A DNA stretch of 64,000 bases from Micromussa lordhowensis (Eukaryota > Cnidaria > Anthozoa > Scleractinia > Lobophylliidae): NCBI GenBank assembly GCA_964020085.1, contig CAXHUQ010000145.1, forward strand, positions 1 through 64,000. Direction: 5' to 3'. Shown one piece after another: positions 56,301 to 63,442 of this stretch. The notes below the pieces were generated by a model. The model saw only the letters and a list, made by a program, of their open reading frames with translations, was not told where the DNA came from and did not search any database. How positions within the stretch are numbered: the stretch's first letter is position 1; the number at the start of each line of letters is the position of its first letter. Both the position numbers and the translations under genes were made by a program.

Positions 56301-56553
56301 AAAGCAAGTCCTATTTTGGATTTGGGTAAAAGACACTCATATGAACCTATTTTTTAGTGGAATTAGTGCTCCAATTATTATTAATAATTTATTTACTGAT
56401 AGTAGTGGACTAAGAACTATAAGAAGAATAAATGTAGATGATAATCCTTTCACTAAGGTGAGAGGATTATTAACAAAGAATGTTTGGGATAATAATAGTA
56501 CAGCATTTGAAAATGTGAAAGAATTTGAAAAGAGTCAAGGAACTATTATATAA
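53323..56553 (+). CDS. Fibre 1: receptor-binding fibre-like protein (1076 aa)
   Basis: Starts with an anchor (Met-Gly-Phe-Ser-Asn-Gly-Gln) and a short collagen-like Gly-Glu-Lys-Gly-Asp-Pro-Gly-Leu-Pro-Gly. Phage-tail-fibre-type repeats follow, with at least five copies of a (Asp/Asn)-Gly-(Ser/Thr)-x-x-Met-Thr-Gly-x-Leu unit (around 78, 353, 406, 508 and 576) and several Asp-Ala-x-(Thr/Asn)-Lys-x-Tyr-Val-Asp units. Beta-rich globular blocks sit at about 120-285, 670-815 and 895-1025. Such repeats form trimeric beta-helical shafts, and the blocks may bind host glycans or receptors. It is probably anchored at the penton. The start follows TATTATAT. Confidence 0.82.
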   Translation: MGFSNGQLESTSATGRGEKGDPGLPGIGFSLTDDGNFDIDSKRLTEVALPIDNNDAATKEYVDNNLPAIDLSPYLKRDGTTSMTGHLNMNNHKISDLEDASNDNDAVPLKQLKEMTTDHRTNYHLQPSFTFYKDFGDKAELTKGSIPIPGHTDHFELLEAPREGAQSGYAYSTVRLVNNLEIDPNYSIVFEIFGYDGTNIVTDGDSDRLLFTNVTGNANIIDFSHDWFSNYAKAYIIFNSSKRDVNIRLQFRYYGSSNSNFKFLFFSRCVKGIQRTSFDHRLFNVKSTDFSGTILNFEPINMNNEKIINIGNPTDPKDATTKEYVDDEDAKQDIAINDLSSRKSDRSEVLLLNGSQNMTGNLSMNGNRIFSLPIPTGPQQPVTKTYLESQIASIPQPDLSLYLKVDGSRAMTGDLNIGSKKITDLETQDDVPISDYPNALKDSKMAVNKLYVNENFLKLKGDDYDLKGKRIRNTEPYGVNTFDTNDLVSKAFVLAEISKLPTDVLKLDGSRPMTGDLNMNNNLITNCGRLTMVADGNSPINMNNSYLYGLPNPVSGDDAVNKTYVDNGDNLNLPLNGSRSMTGSLQMGGNAIINLKDPNSSDSFHASNVNYVNRTISDNNAVINSLIEDKVSEAEALNIKANRQENEFSFVMDDDLFNEDDDDIVKVRKVDKDYYNINKATYQFKIKYDSAIGYYSTRLTIDLKSLDLGEYTLAFEMYYGNLVDRNEVVVNAVSETLNVSRNNTNTFTDHSRTIVNFHKYGNIGIIDLDIDLTLKYKSGNTYDAETDIFVVVYGVSGHQNDVDPRIWDRFYTIRNKIVYYEAPIDMGNRQIKGLSDGNENGDAVNVEQLNETEDNVVKYVDGEIAKVNSEIAKENPTINENKNLVELIVKYILRNESKFTLIKDLYFSDSNEGKTPNTYAFVTTGDNKGDLTFYYVFQHSATTNSVMTISIRYKYVFGFEHIHVDKSKVVISGNPTIDEPSLRTFNIPNNALGKQVLFWIWVKDTHMNLFFSGISAPIIINNLFTDSSGLRTIRRINVDDNPFTKVRGLLTKNVWDNNSTAFENVKEFEKSQGTII

Positions 56554-56573
56554 ATATATATATATATATATAT
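56554..56573. repeat. (TA)n tract before fibre 2
   Basis: About ten TA units run straight into the fibre 2 ATG and form an extreme version of the start-site motif used by the other genes. It is also a likely length-variable microsatellite. Confidence 0.9.
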
Positions 56574-57335
56574 ATGGGGTTTACTAATGGACAACATGAC
56601 AAACCTCCTGCCAATACTCAAGAGCAAAATAAGAAAGGAATAGGCTTAAAATTAACTCCAGACAACCATTTCCATTTACAAAACAAGAGATTAACTAACA
56701 TTTCCGCTCCAATGAATGACTATGATGCAGTGACTAAGAAATTCGTCGCTGATTTATTAAAGACAAAAGCAGCAACTACATACGTTAACAATGAACTAGC
56801 TAAAAAGACTAACTCATCTGCTTTAAAGGATTACGCTTTAATTACTGATTTAGGAACTTTAGCAATCGAATTCAATGATGCATTAAAAAGCAAAGTCGAT
56901 TACAATGATTTAGAGACTAAGACGCAAGATAATAATTTAGCAGCTAATACGCAAAAAACATACCCGTTCATCACTGTCTATGCAGAAGAGAATGGACCAC
57001 TGATTAAAGGTTCTCTCCAATGGAGTTTCGGTAATGGATGTGAGCGGAATAAGCAATATGGTTGGCCTAGTCCTGTAGACGGTAAAATAGTTCGTGGTAG
57101 CATTTGTGCTTGCGCGGGTAATAGGCAAGCATCTGAAGTGATTGTTGGCTTAGTTCTTAATGGCACGGATAAAGATTTAAAAATTGTCAAACCTGTGGAT
57201 GAATGGTCAAAGATGACTATTTTCAGCGATCCGATTACGATACGAGCGGGCGACAAGATCAATTTTCGAAGCAAAACATCGAATTCTTCTGTAACACACG
57301 CGATGGTAAACTTATTGATTCAAATTGATGTCTAG
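56574..57335 (+). CDS. Fibre 2: short fibre-like protein with distinct head (253 aa)
   Basis: The N-terminus is a paralogue of fibre 1: Met-Gly-Phe-x-Asn-Gly-Gln, then Lys-Arg-Leu-Thr and Asp-Ala-Val-Thr-Lys-Lys-Phe-Val-Ala-Asp. Where fibre 1 has its collagen-like stretch, this protein has the Pro-Ala-Asn-Thr-Gln-Glu-Gln-Asn-Lys-Lys-Gly segment shared with the capsid. A short helical shaft (75-125) leads to a beta-rich C-terminal head (about 130-253) with two Cys near Ile-Cys-Ala-Cys. Two fibres on one anchor suggest alternative receptor binding. It follows fibre 1 by 20 bp. Confidence 0.78.
   Translation: MGFTNGQHDKPPANTQEQNKKGIGLKLTPDNHFHLQNKRLTNISAPMNDYDAVTKKFVADLLKTKAATTYVNNELAKKTNSSALKDYALITDLGTLAIEFNDALKSKVDYNDLETKTQDNNLAANTQKTYPFITVYAEENGPLIKGSLQWSFGNGCERNKQYGWPSPVDGKIVRGSICACAGNRQASEVIVGLVLNGTDKDLKIVKPVDEWSKMTIFSDPITIRAGDKINFRSKTSNSSVTHAMVNLLIQIDV
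56605..56639 (+). repeat. 35-nt block shared with the capsid gene (fibre copy)
   Basis: Identical to the complement of 50034-50068 and in the same frame; both flanks diverge at once. Confidence 0.9.
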
Positions 57336-57602
57336 ATAATATGCAAATGAGTTTATGAAACGCGTTTCATCCAGACAATAAAAGCTACGGTTGATTAAAA
57401 GCTACGGTTGATTTAAAGCTACGGTTGATTAAAATAATTGATGACATATGTCTACAGGGGATTCCCGGAAACGCGTTTCATCTAGCTATGGTTAGCTAAA
57501 ATAATTGATGACTCATGTCTACAGGGGATTCCCGGAAACGCGTTTCATCTAGACAATACAACTCAACGCATTTTAGAAAAATTTATCTTATCAAAAGAAT
57601 AG
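57336..57602. repeat. Non-coding repeat block with three GAAACGCGTTTC palindromes
   Basis: This is the longest gene-free stretch of the element apart from the termini. GAAACGCGTTTC occurs at 57357-57368, 57468-57479 and 57535-57546, each followed by ATC(C/T)AG. GCTACGGTTGATTAAA-type units of 17 bp repeat three times at 57384-57434. A 67-bp unit repeats twice from 57431. It is GC-richer than its surroundings. A regulatory, packaging or termination role is possible; nothing coding is seen. Confidence 0.85.
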
Positions 57603-57863
57603 ATGGATATTAAAAATTTATCTTCTTTGATAGATGAAAGTAGAAAGTTTATTAAAATTTCTCTCGAAAAGAGGGGAAAAAAATCAATCACCTCATTTGA
57701 AAAGATTGAAGGCTTTAATTTAAAAGATTGGAAGAAAAAGTTAGCGTGTAACGGTTTTATTAGAGACCAAACTGTAAACCTTCAAGGTGATCAAACTGAA
57801 AAAGTATATGATGAATTAATCCAAATGGGCTATGATAGTGATCAAATTGTTTTTAATTTATAA
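57603..57863 (+). CDS. eIF1/SUI1-like translation initiation factor (86 aa)
   Basis: The C-terminal two-thirds match the SUI1 fold signature: Arg-Gly-Lys-Lys-Ser-Ile-Thr (24-30), Lys-Lys-Lys-Leu-Ala-Cys-Asn-Gly (44-51), Val-Asn-Leu-Gln-Gly-Asp-Gln (58-64) and a final Asp-Gln-Ile (80-82). Cellular eIF1 is about 110 aa; this one lacks most of the unstructured N-terminus and the loop between the two core motifs is short. Cellular eIF1 sits at the ribosomal P site and controls start-codon choice during scanning. A viral copy could favour mRNAs with very short leaders, as the start-site motif here implies. The start is preceded by GAATAG, the weakest form of that motif. Confidence 0.82.
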   Translation: MDIKNLSSLIDESRKFIKISLEKRGKKSITSFEKIEGFNLKDWKKKLACNGFIRDQTVNLQGDQTEKVYDELIQMGYDSDQIVFNL

Positions 57864-57881
57864 ATATAATAAAATAATATA

Positions 57882-58361
57882 ATGGTGGCTAAAAAGAATA
57901 TTTTCGATTGGAATCATATTTCAGACAAATTATCGACTGATGAAGTAGACGAACTAAAGTCTTATTATCTAAGCTATCATAGGAAATGTTGGGCTTTCAA
58001 AACGGCTTACAAAAGATTCAAATTGCTCAAATTCATTGGTAATTCACTCTCTGTTCTCACCGCTTCAGGTGGAATTGCTAGCGCTATCGCTACTGGTGGT
58101 ATCAGTCTAATAGCGATTAGTACAGTGGCATTATTAGTTAAAGGCTACATGGAACACAAAGGTTTAGACTTAAAAATTCAAAATTGTACCTATGCCTATC
58201 AAAGTTACCAGCATTTGTTAATAATGATTCGAGAAGCGATGCGCTCAGGTGATCTTAACCGAGAAAGTTTAATTAATCAAATGACAAGCGTTGACAATTT
58301 TGTGATTGATAATAGCCCAATTATTGATAAATATTTAAAGATGTATGACACTGTCCACTGA
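57882..58361 (+). CDS. Membrane hairpin protein (159 aa)
   Basis: A charged N-terminal helix region with Tyr-Tyr-Leu-Ser-Tyr-His-Arg-Lys is followed by a Gly/Ala/Ser-rich hydrophobic stretch at about 51-88, long enough for a two-pass hairpin (break at Ala-Thr-Gly-Gly-Ile). A helical C-terminus follows. The topology is like SLATT-type pore proteins, and a virion membrane-penetration or lysis role is possible. This rests on architecture only. It is the last rightward gene, 111 bp from the right terminal repeat. The start follows AATATA. Confidence 0.65.
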   Translation: MVAKKNIFDWNHISDKLSTDEVDELKSYYLSYHRKCWAFKTAYKRFKLLKFIGNSLSVLTASGGIASAIATGGISLIAISTVALLVKGYMEHKGLDLKIQNCTYAYQSYQHLLIMIREAMRSGDLNRESLINQMTSVDNFVIDNSPIIDKYLKMYDTVH

Positions 58362-58472
58362 CTTCAGACACACGCTAGTATGCGTGAGTACGTGTTTTGA
58401 ATATTAATGATAGGTGACATGCAAATATCGACCAATTAAAATTTGTCTGATGCATCAGACTACGCTAATTAC

Positions 58473-58711
58473 GCATCGTGAGAACAATCTAAATTTTACT
58501 ATATCCTACACTATCCTACGCATTTTAGGCATTTTTGTGCGTAAAATAGTATGTCTAATTTTTACGATATCTACGCTACTTACACTACCTACGCATAACT
58601 ACGCTGTTTTAGTGCATTATATCATATATTTTAGACTCAGATTTTTACACTAACTACGCTGAGATGCGTAAAATCCAGAAATGTCCTAGTTCCCCCATTT
58701 CCTACACTACT
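58473..58711. repeat. Polinton right terminal inverted repeat
   Basis: 239 bp, the inverted partner of 38912-39150 with two mismatches. It ends CCTACACTACT directly before the target duplication. Confidence 0.97.
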
Positions 58712-58717
58712 CTCCGC
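58712..58717. repeat. Target site duplication, right copy (CTCCGC)
   Basis: Identical to 38906-38911. The pre-insertion site can be read as one CTCCGC joining the two flanks. Confidence 0.95.
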
Positions 58718-58730
<13 letters not shown>

Positions 58731-58750
<20 letters not shown>

Positions 58751-58825
58751 GCTTCAGATTATTGAACCGATGACGTCAAAATGACGTCAAAAGTGCAGCC
58801 CGCTGCAGATTATTGAACCGTTGAC
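58731..58825. repeat. Tandem repeat with three TGACGTCA (CRE) palindromes
   Basis: A unit of about 50 bp (GTGCAGCCCGCT...GATTATTGAACCG) occurs twice. TGACGTCA lies at 58731, 58771 and 58782. It is the host sequence right next to the insertion. TGACGTCA is the CREB/ATF site, but this looks like part of an interspersed repeat. Confidence 0.7.
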
Positions 58826-58924
58826 CGAGAAAACCTGGGGACGATATTATGTTATTTTTAGTGAGCGAAAAAACAAAGAGCGAAATGGCGAAACTCCTTT
58901 AAGAACTGGGAAATATTTTGAATG

Positions 58925-58931
58925 AATAATG

Positions 58932-58964
<33 letters not shown>

Positions 58965-59085
58965 GAAGAATTCTGCAGATCTCGGAGGGTATTATCCAAC
59001 TCGGCCTTCGGCCTCTGCGGATAACACCCTCTTTGTTCTGCAGAATTCTTCAAATCCTACTCAGCCTCATTCAATAATTGCTCAT
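58925..59085. mobile_element. Palindromic MITE
   Basis: The inverted ends CAATTATTGAATTCGGCTTTC and GCCTCATTCAATAATTGC, with inner arms GGATATGAAGAATTCTGCAG / CTGCAGAATTCTTCAAATCC, form a long foldback. Confidence 0.8.
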
Positions 59086-59904
59086 GACAACGTGTTACGT
59101 ACGGTCCAGTGTAATAGACACAATACATTTTGATCAATACATTTTGTTTGTCCTGAGTTGCAACGAAAATGTTTCTTGAGGCCCTAATTAATGAGCCACA
59201 AGGTTCGTGAAAAAGATTTAAGTTTTTAAACGAACGCAAAATCGCATTTGTCTTTAGAGGATGTTTTGTTTTTGATAGCATAAGCGAAAATAGGGCATTG
59301 CTTAAACTAAAACATGAAGTACATAGTATACGATGGAATATCCTTCAAGTCACTTGAATTACACATTGATCAGCCCGTGTTAGCCTCGTGTGTATGTCGA
59401 GAAAATTCATGCGACGAGTGGTGCAAACTATTTTATACCATACAGTAGTCATCGTAATCAAGGCAACGCACGATTGGAAAGTTGGATGTAATTCCGAAGA
59501 GTATACCGGCCTTCCAGTATTTTGATTGGCTGTATTTTCTCTGGCATGGTATAAATTAAAATGTATTATCACACACCAGTTCATTAAAAGAAAAACACCA
59601 AATTGTGTCAAGGATAGAACTGAACCACAGCTTGTACAACCACAACCATTTTATTTGTATCCAACTTTAGATACATAAGTTATACTGGATATTAAACATT
59701 TATAACTAAGTACTGGTTGCACAAATAACCATAAGTTTTGTTTGTATTTTTGGACCCAAAAGTCATATGTAAACGGCCTGGCAAAGAAAGTGTATATTCC
59801 GTTATGTGTGATGGTCTACAGGGAGAAAGAGTACTGTCAAGCAAAACCATTTATCCGCGTGTTTAGGCTAAAACAAAAAGGAAGCCTTTCTGTCTCAGCA
59901 ATGT

Positions 59905-60332
59905 TCATGTATTTTGATTCTGCCTTCTAAATAGAGGATCTGTGTCTATTCTCATATTTTTGTGAGTAGCCTCCAACTTCCAAGTATGCTTGTGTTCATG
60001 AAAGTGATGTCGTTTCCAGTACTTTACCATCTGGGGGCGGTAGATTGTAAAGCAACAAGCAGGTGTACAACTTGGTGCACAGATCGCTCCACACGGGACG
60101 GCGCATTGAGCGAGCTGGGGCGAGGATGCTGTAGGTGATTGAGAAGAGTAACTGACCGTAGGCACTGGGGCTGCAGTTGTACAGCAGCTTGGTGAACACG
60201 CAGAGCCACAAGTCACATTACACCCAGACGAACAAAACGAGGGTGGTACCAGCTTATGATGAATAACATGCTGAGGATGGTAAGCTGCAGCGGGGTATAT
60301 CGGGGTTGATACAGACATTTTGTCATAGCAAC
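59905..60332 (-). CDS. Copy D terminal exon: minicollagen-type Cys-rich domains
   Basis: Entered in phase 1 after TTGTTGCAG. It carries CNVTCGSACSPSCC and the perfect CAVPCGAICAPSCTPACC set, split by a Ser/Pro-rich linker. A His/Lys-rich tail follows. The CysCys-ending spacing matches copies B and C, so the three exons are homologous. Confidence 0.85.
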
Positions 60333-63300
60333 CTGCAACAAAAACCCAGATGCATAAGTCGAAGTATCTATTTCTTTGCATTGTTAGAGAGCGTAATCTC
60401 TGGATTACCACTCTTTTATTGGTCTTTATACTAGTTGTTCCAACTATAAGATATGCGAGAGGTTTTGTGCTGAACAAGAGTTATAGCAAAGTCAAACTGA
60501 AAGACCTTACTTAGAAGGTGTGGTTGACGGATGGAATTCCTTACCTATCAACACTCCTTACTTAAACCTGTTCTTCAAAGTACGACTAGAAATTCCACCT
60601 TACTCTCGCTTCAAAACTGTGTACAAGGTGGAAAGAAATGATCCATATTGCTGAATGTCCTTAATATAACAGCTCAACTGATACTTTTGCGAACGCTTTA
60701 CTACTTAACTAGACAAAGTAAATTTTGACGATGGTGGCCTTTTGAAACACTTAAAGAGCAACATTCACTCTAAAGCAAAATAGTTGATATCTTAGGAAAT
60801 AGATATCAGTGCTCGATATATATGGCAAACGCAAGGGTAATACTGATGACCAGCCAGTTTAAAATCAACTACTTTCTGCAATGAAGTTTTAACATTGTAC
60901 GGACTTAGTACGCACTTTAGACTTCCAGTCCCGCCCGATCCTTTTTGCGTCTTACCACAATCTCCTACAGCTGGAAAAACCTTCAATTTGCCAAGCTTCC
61001 GTGACTCCATTTTGTTAAACAATGCTCTCAAATGTTTTCCTTTGTCACTAAACTTGATAAGTACTGTGGACACAATCTTCCTTTCAAAGCCAGAACTAAA
61101 TGATTAATCCAAAACAAAACTTGGTAAACAAATAAACAAAAACATTTGATGGCATTTAGCCATCACACTCGTCGGCCATTATAACTGAAAGCATGATCTT
61201 GATTAGGCTCTGCAAGGCAGCATAGCTGAGAACGTTTTTAATTTATCTTTGCTGTGAGTTTTTCATTCAGCAGATCGCAGTGAGGATGTTATATTTCTGA
61301 CAATTTAAAGCGTTTTGTTAACTGCTTCGGCTATCCCTCGAATATATATTATGTATATCTTATATCTTTCTCCGCAGTTCAAATAGATGATATTTCATAT
61401 ATTCAAGTGTATATATTATGTATTTTACCCATATTTAGGTTTATCTCATGAGTTGAGCAAAGAGCAAAACACCTCTATAAGGAGTTAGTCCCGCCGAGCT
61501 GTTTTGAGCGGTACAGTTGGTGTGAAAATACGGTATTGTAACTACCTAAATCTGAGAACTTGTGCTTCTTCAAATCCTTCATCGCCATCGTAAGCTTGTA
61601 AAATCTGAAATTTAAGTTCCAAGTTGTGGTCAAGAAAGTGACTGAATGTAATCAGTTATGTTAGTGTTGATGCACCTAAGTTGGTAATACAAAACTGTCT
61701 CTTATGTTTGACTAACTGACTGACTCACTGACTCCGTTACTGACTGACTGACTGTTTGACTCACTGACTGACTTACTGACTCCGTTACTGACTGACTGAC
61801 TGTCTGACTCACTGACTGGCTTACTGACTCACTGACTTCGTTACTGACTCACTGACTGTCTGACTCACTGACTGACTTACTGACTCCGCAAATGTTTATA
61901 ATCAACACTTACCCCTAATTCAATTTCCCGTCGGTAGTCCATAAACTTGTAAGACTGATAACTTTCCAATTCATCGGTGTAGGTGAAATCATCTAAGAGG
62001 ATCGTCATCCTGTAAGAAGAACCTGACAAAAAGACACGGTCATGAGCCCTGGGATCGAACGAAGCCCACTAAGTTCCACTTTACCTCTAAACAAGTACAA
62101 GGCCATTTAAACTTACTTATCTCTCCATACTATTGATATCTTCAGACAAAAAAAGATTGCATATTCAGAAAGGAAAAGGAAACAGAAACATTTTTACAAA
62201 CAGATATGAAATCGGATACAAATTCAAAAGGTTACCACTGAAGAATAGCACGGCTTTTATTCAGGTACGTGCAAGAACCTTGTGGTAAACGTAAAGAGTA
62301 CACCACCTCATATCATATGGCACTTTCCACTGATACTTCTAATCTCCAGAAAAGCAATTTCTCTCTCCGTCTTAAGGTACTTACATTCAAGGTCCGATAT
62401 ACTGGACTTGGAAGATTTAGCGATCTCTAGAAGCTTCTTCTGGATTAATAAAGGACTCGTAGCTTTCTGGGTTTTCTTTTTGGGCGTTGTGACTTTGGCA
62501 ATGTTTAAGACAGAAAAAAAAATCAATTAGTATCCAGTTGAACTGAATTGTTATGCAGTTTGTGACCCTAGACTGTTGGCAGTAAAAAAGCATCCGGCAA
62601 TGTAAACTATTCTAAACTATTTTAATGCAAAAATATGTACTAGTAAAATATTATGAAATTAGAATAGAATCCAAAGGGATGCAGTTGATCAATGAACAGT
62701 ATTTAAGCCTTTAACTTAACGGAGTTTACTGTTGCTCAGACGTGCAGGTGAAAAGAGAAGAATATGCATGTTTTAGCCCTGGGCCCTGGGTAGGGTACAA
62801 TCTCGGAGAGAAAAAGATAAAGCAACTTCATGGCTATGCTTAAAACGAGAAGCCACAGTTGGGGTCTGTGAAATATACCGCACGGTGAGAAACCAATAAC
62901 AATAATAATAACCTTTATTTAAAGAGGGTAACACCTATTACTATAAAAGTATTCTCCCTAAGAGGCCCTCTGAAAGCAAAAATATTGAATAAAAATTACA
63001 ACAACTAAGATAAAAAGCCTATAGATTAGTAAAAAGGAGAATCTATGTAAAAAGATATAAACAATATAAAAAAATATAAACAATGTAAAAAAAGATCTAT
63101 GAGGAAGTAAAAAAAAGAAGTAAACACAGCTAAGGAAACCATTTTCTTAATGGAGTAACTAGTTTATATGCTCTATTGTGTATTCAATAACTTTTGTTCC
63201 TATGATCTAAATCATCGACTGTTCTTTCGCCAAGCTGAAGCAGTCAATGCTACCACTAATTTTGCTACAGAGTAATAGCAAGTACAACAAACCTGTTAGT

Positions 63301-63442
63301 TTAAAAACAAAAATGCTATGCTTCTCTCCGATACAAAGTGCTGAAGTGTCTTGACAAAGGTCAAAGTTCATCGTGACGCAATGCGGACTCAAGTCTGACA
63401 CGGCGAAGGTGGGCGAATGATCGTCACTTGAATGGCATTCCC
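59905..63442 (-). CDS. Copy D: WSC-like / SEA-like / minicollagen-type Cys-rich protein (5' end not found)
   Basis: Exons with AG/GT borders and consistent phases are 63293-63442 (150 nt, WSC-like second half: Gly-Glu-Cys-His-Ser...Ile-Phe-Val-Phe-Lys-Leu), 62385-62492 (Lys/Thr-rich), 61913-62022, 61546-61604, 60956-61095 and 59905-60332. The three middle exons together resemble a SEA domain (Phe-Thr-Tyr-Thr-Asp-Glu-Leu-Glu-Ser, then Lys-Ile-Val-Ser-Thr-Val-Leu-Ile-Lys-Phe), a fold common in mucin-like membrane or secreted proteins. The terminal exon has two Cys-rich sets. The first-half WSC exon and signal peptide should lie beyond the right edge. The seen part reads without stops. Confidence 0.75.
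61705..61881. repeat. (ACTG)n-type minisatellite in copy D intron
   Basis: Tetranucleotide GACT units mixed with CTCACTGACTGACTTACTGACTCCGTTACTG higher-order units repeat about four times. It ends about 30 bases before the splice donor of the exon at 61913. Confidence 0.9.
62893..63120 (-). mobile_element. Probable non-LTR retrotransposon 3' end
   Basis: An (AAT)-type run followed by CCTTTATTTAAAG and a low-complexity AT-rich stretch resembles the 3' ends seen at 3020 and 31850. No coding part remains. Confidence 0.35.

Larger units (their letters stand above)
38912..58711. mobile_element. Polinton/Maverick (polintovirus/adintovirus-like), apparently intact, 19.8 kb
   Basis: The element has matching 239-bp inverted termini, ends AG...CT and a perfect 6-bp duplication. 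It encodes the diagnostic set: protein-primed polymerase B, retroviral-type integrase, adenain-like protease, packaging ATPase, major and minor capsid proteins. Genes on the left two-thirds run leftward and those on the right third run rightward, diverging at about 52376-52445. One small gene (46698-46880) runs against its neighbours. No frame-breaking damage is seen in any core gene. I see no helicase or primase, in keeping with protein-primed replication. Confidence 0.97.
58718..59904. other. Spacer between Polinton and copy D, no gene seen
   Basis: Holds the CRE-containing repeat and the palindromic MITE at 58925-59085. Small ORFs here show no motif. Confidence 0.4.

Noticed and set aside
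60792..60955. Extension of the copy D exon past 60956 to a downstream stop
   Set aside because: A TGTG|GTAAGA donor at 60956 gives the phase-1 junction needed for the Cys-rich exon; the extension is intron read-through.
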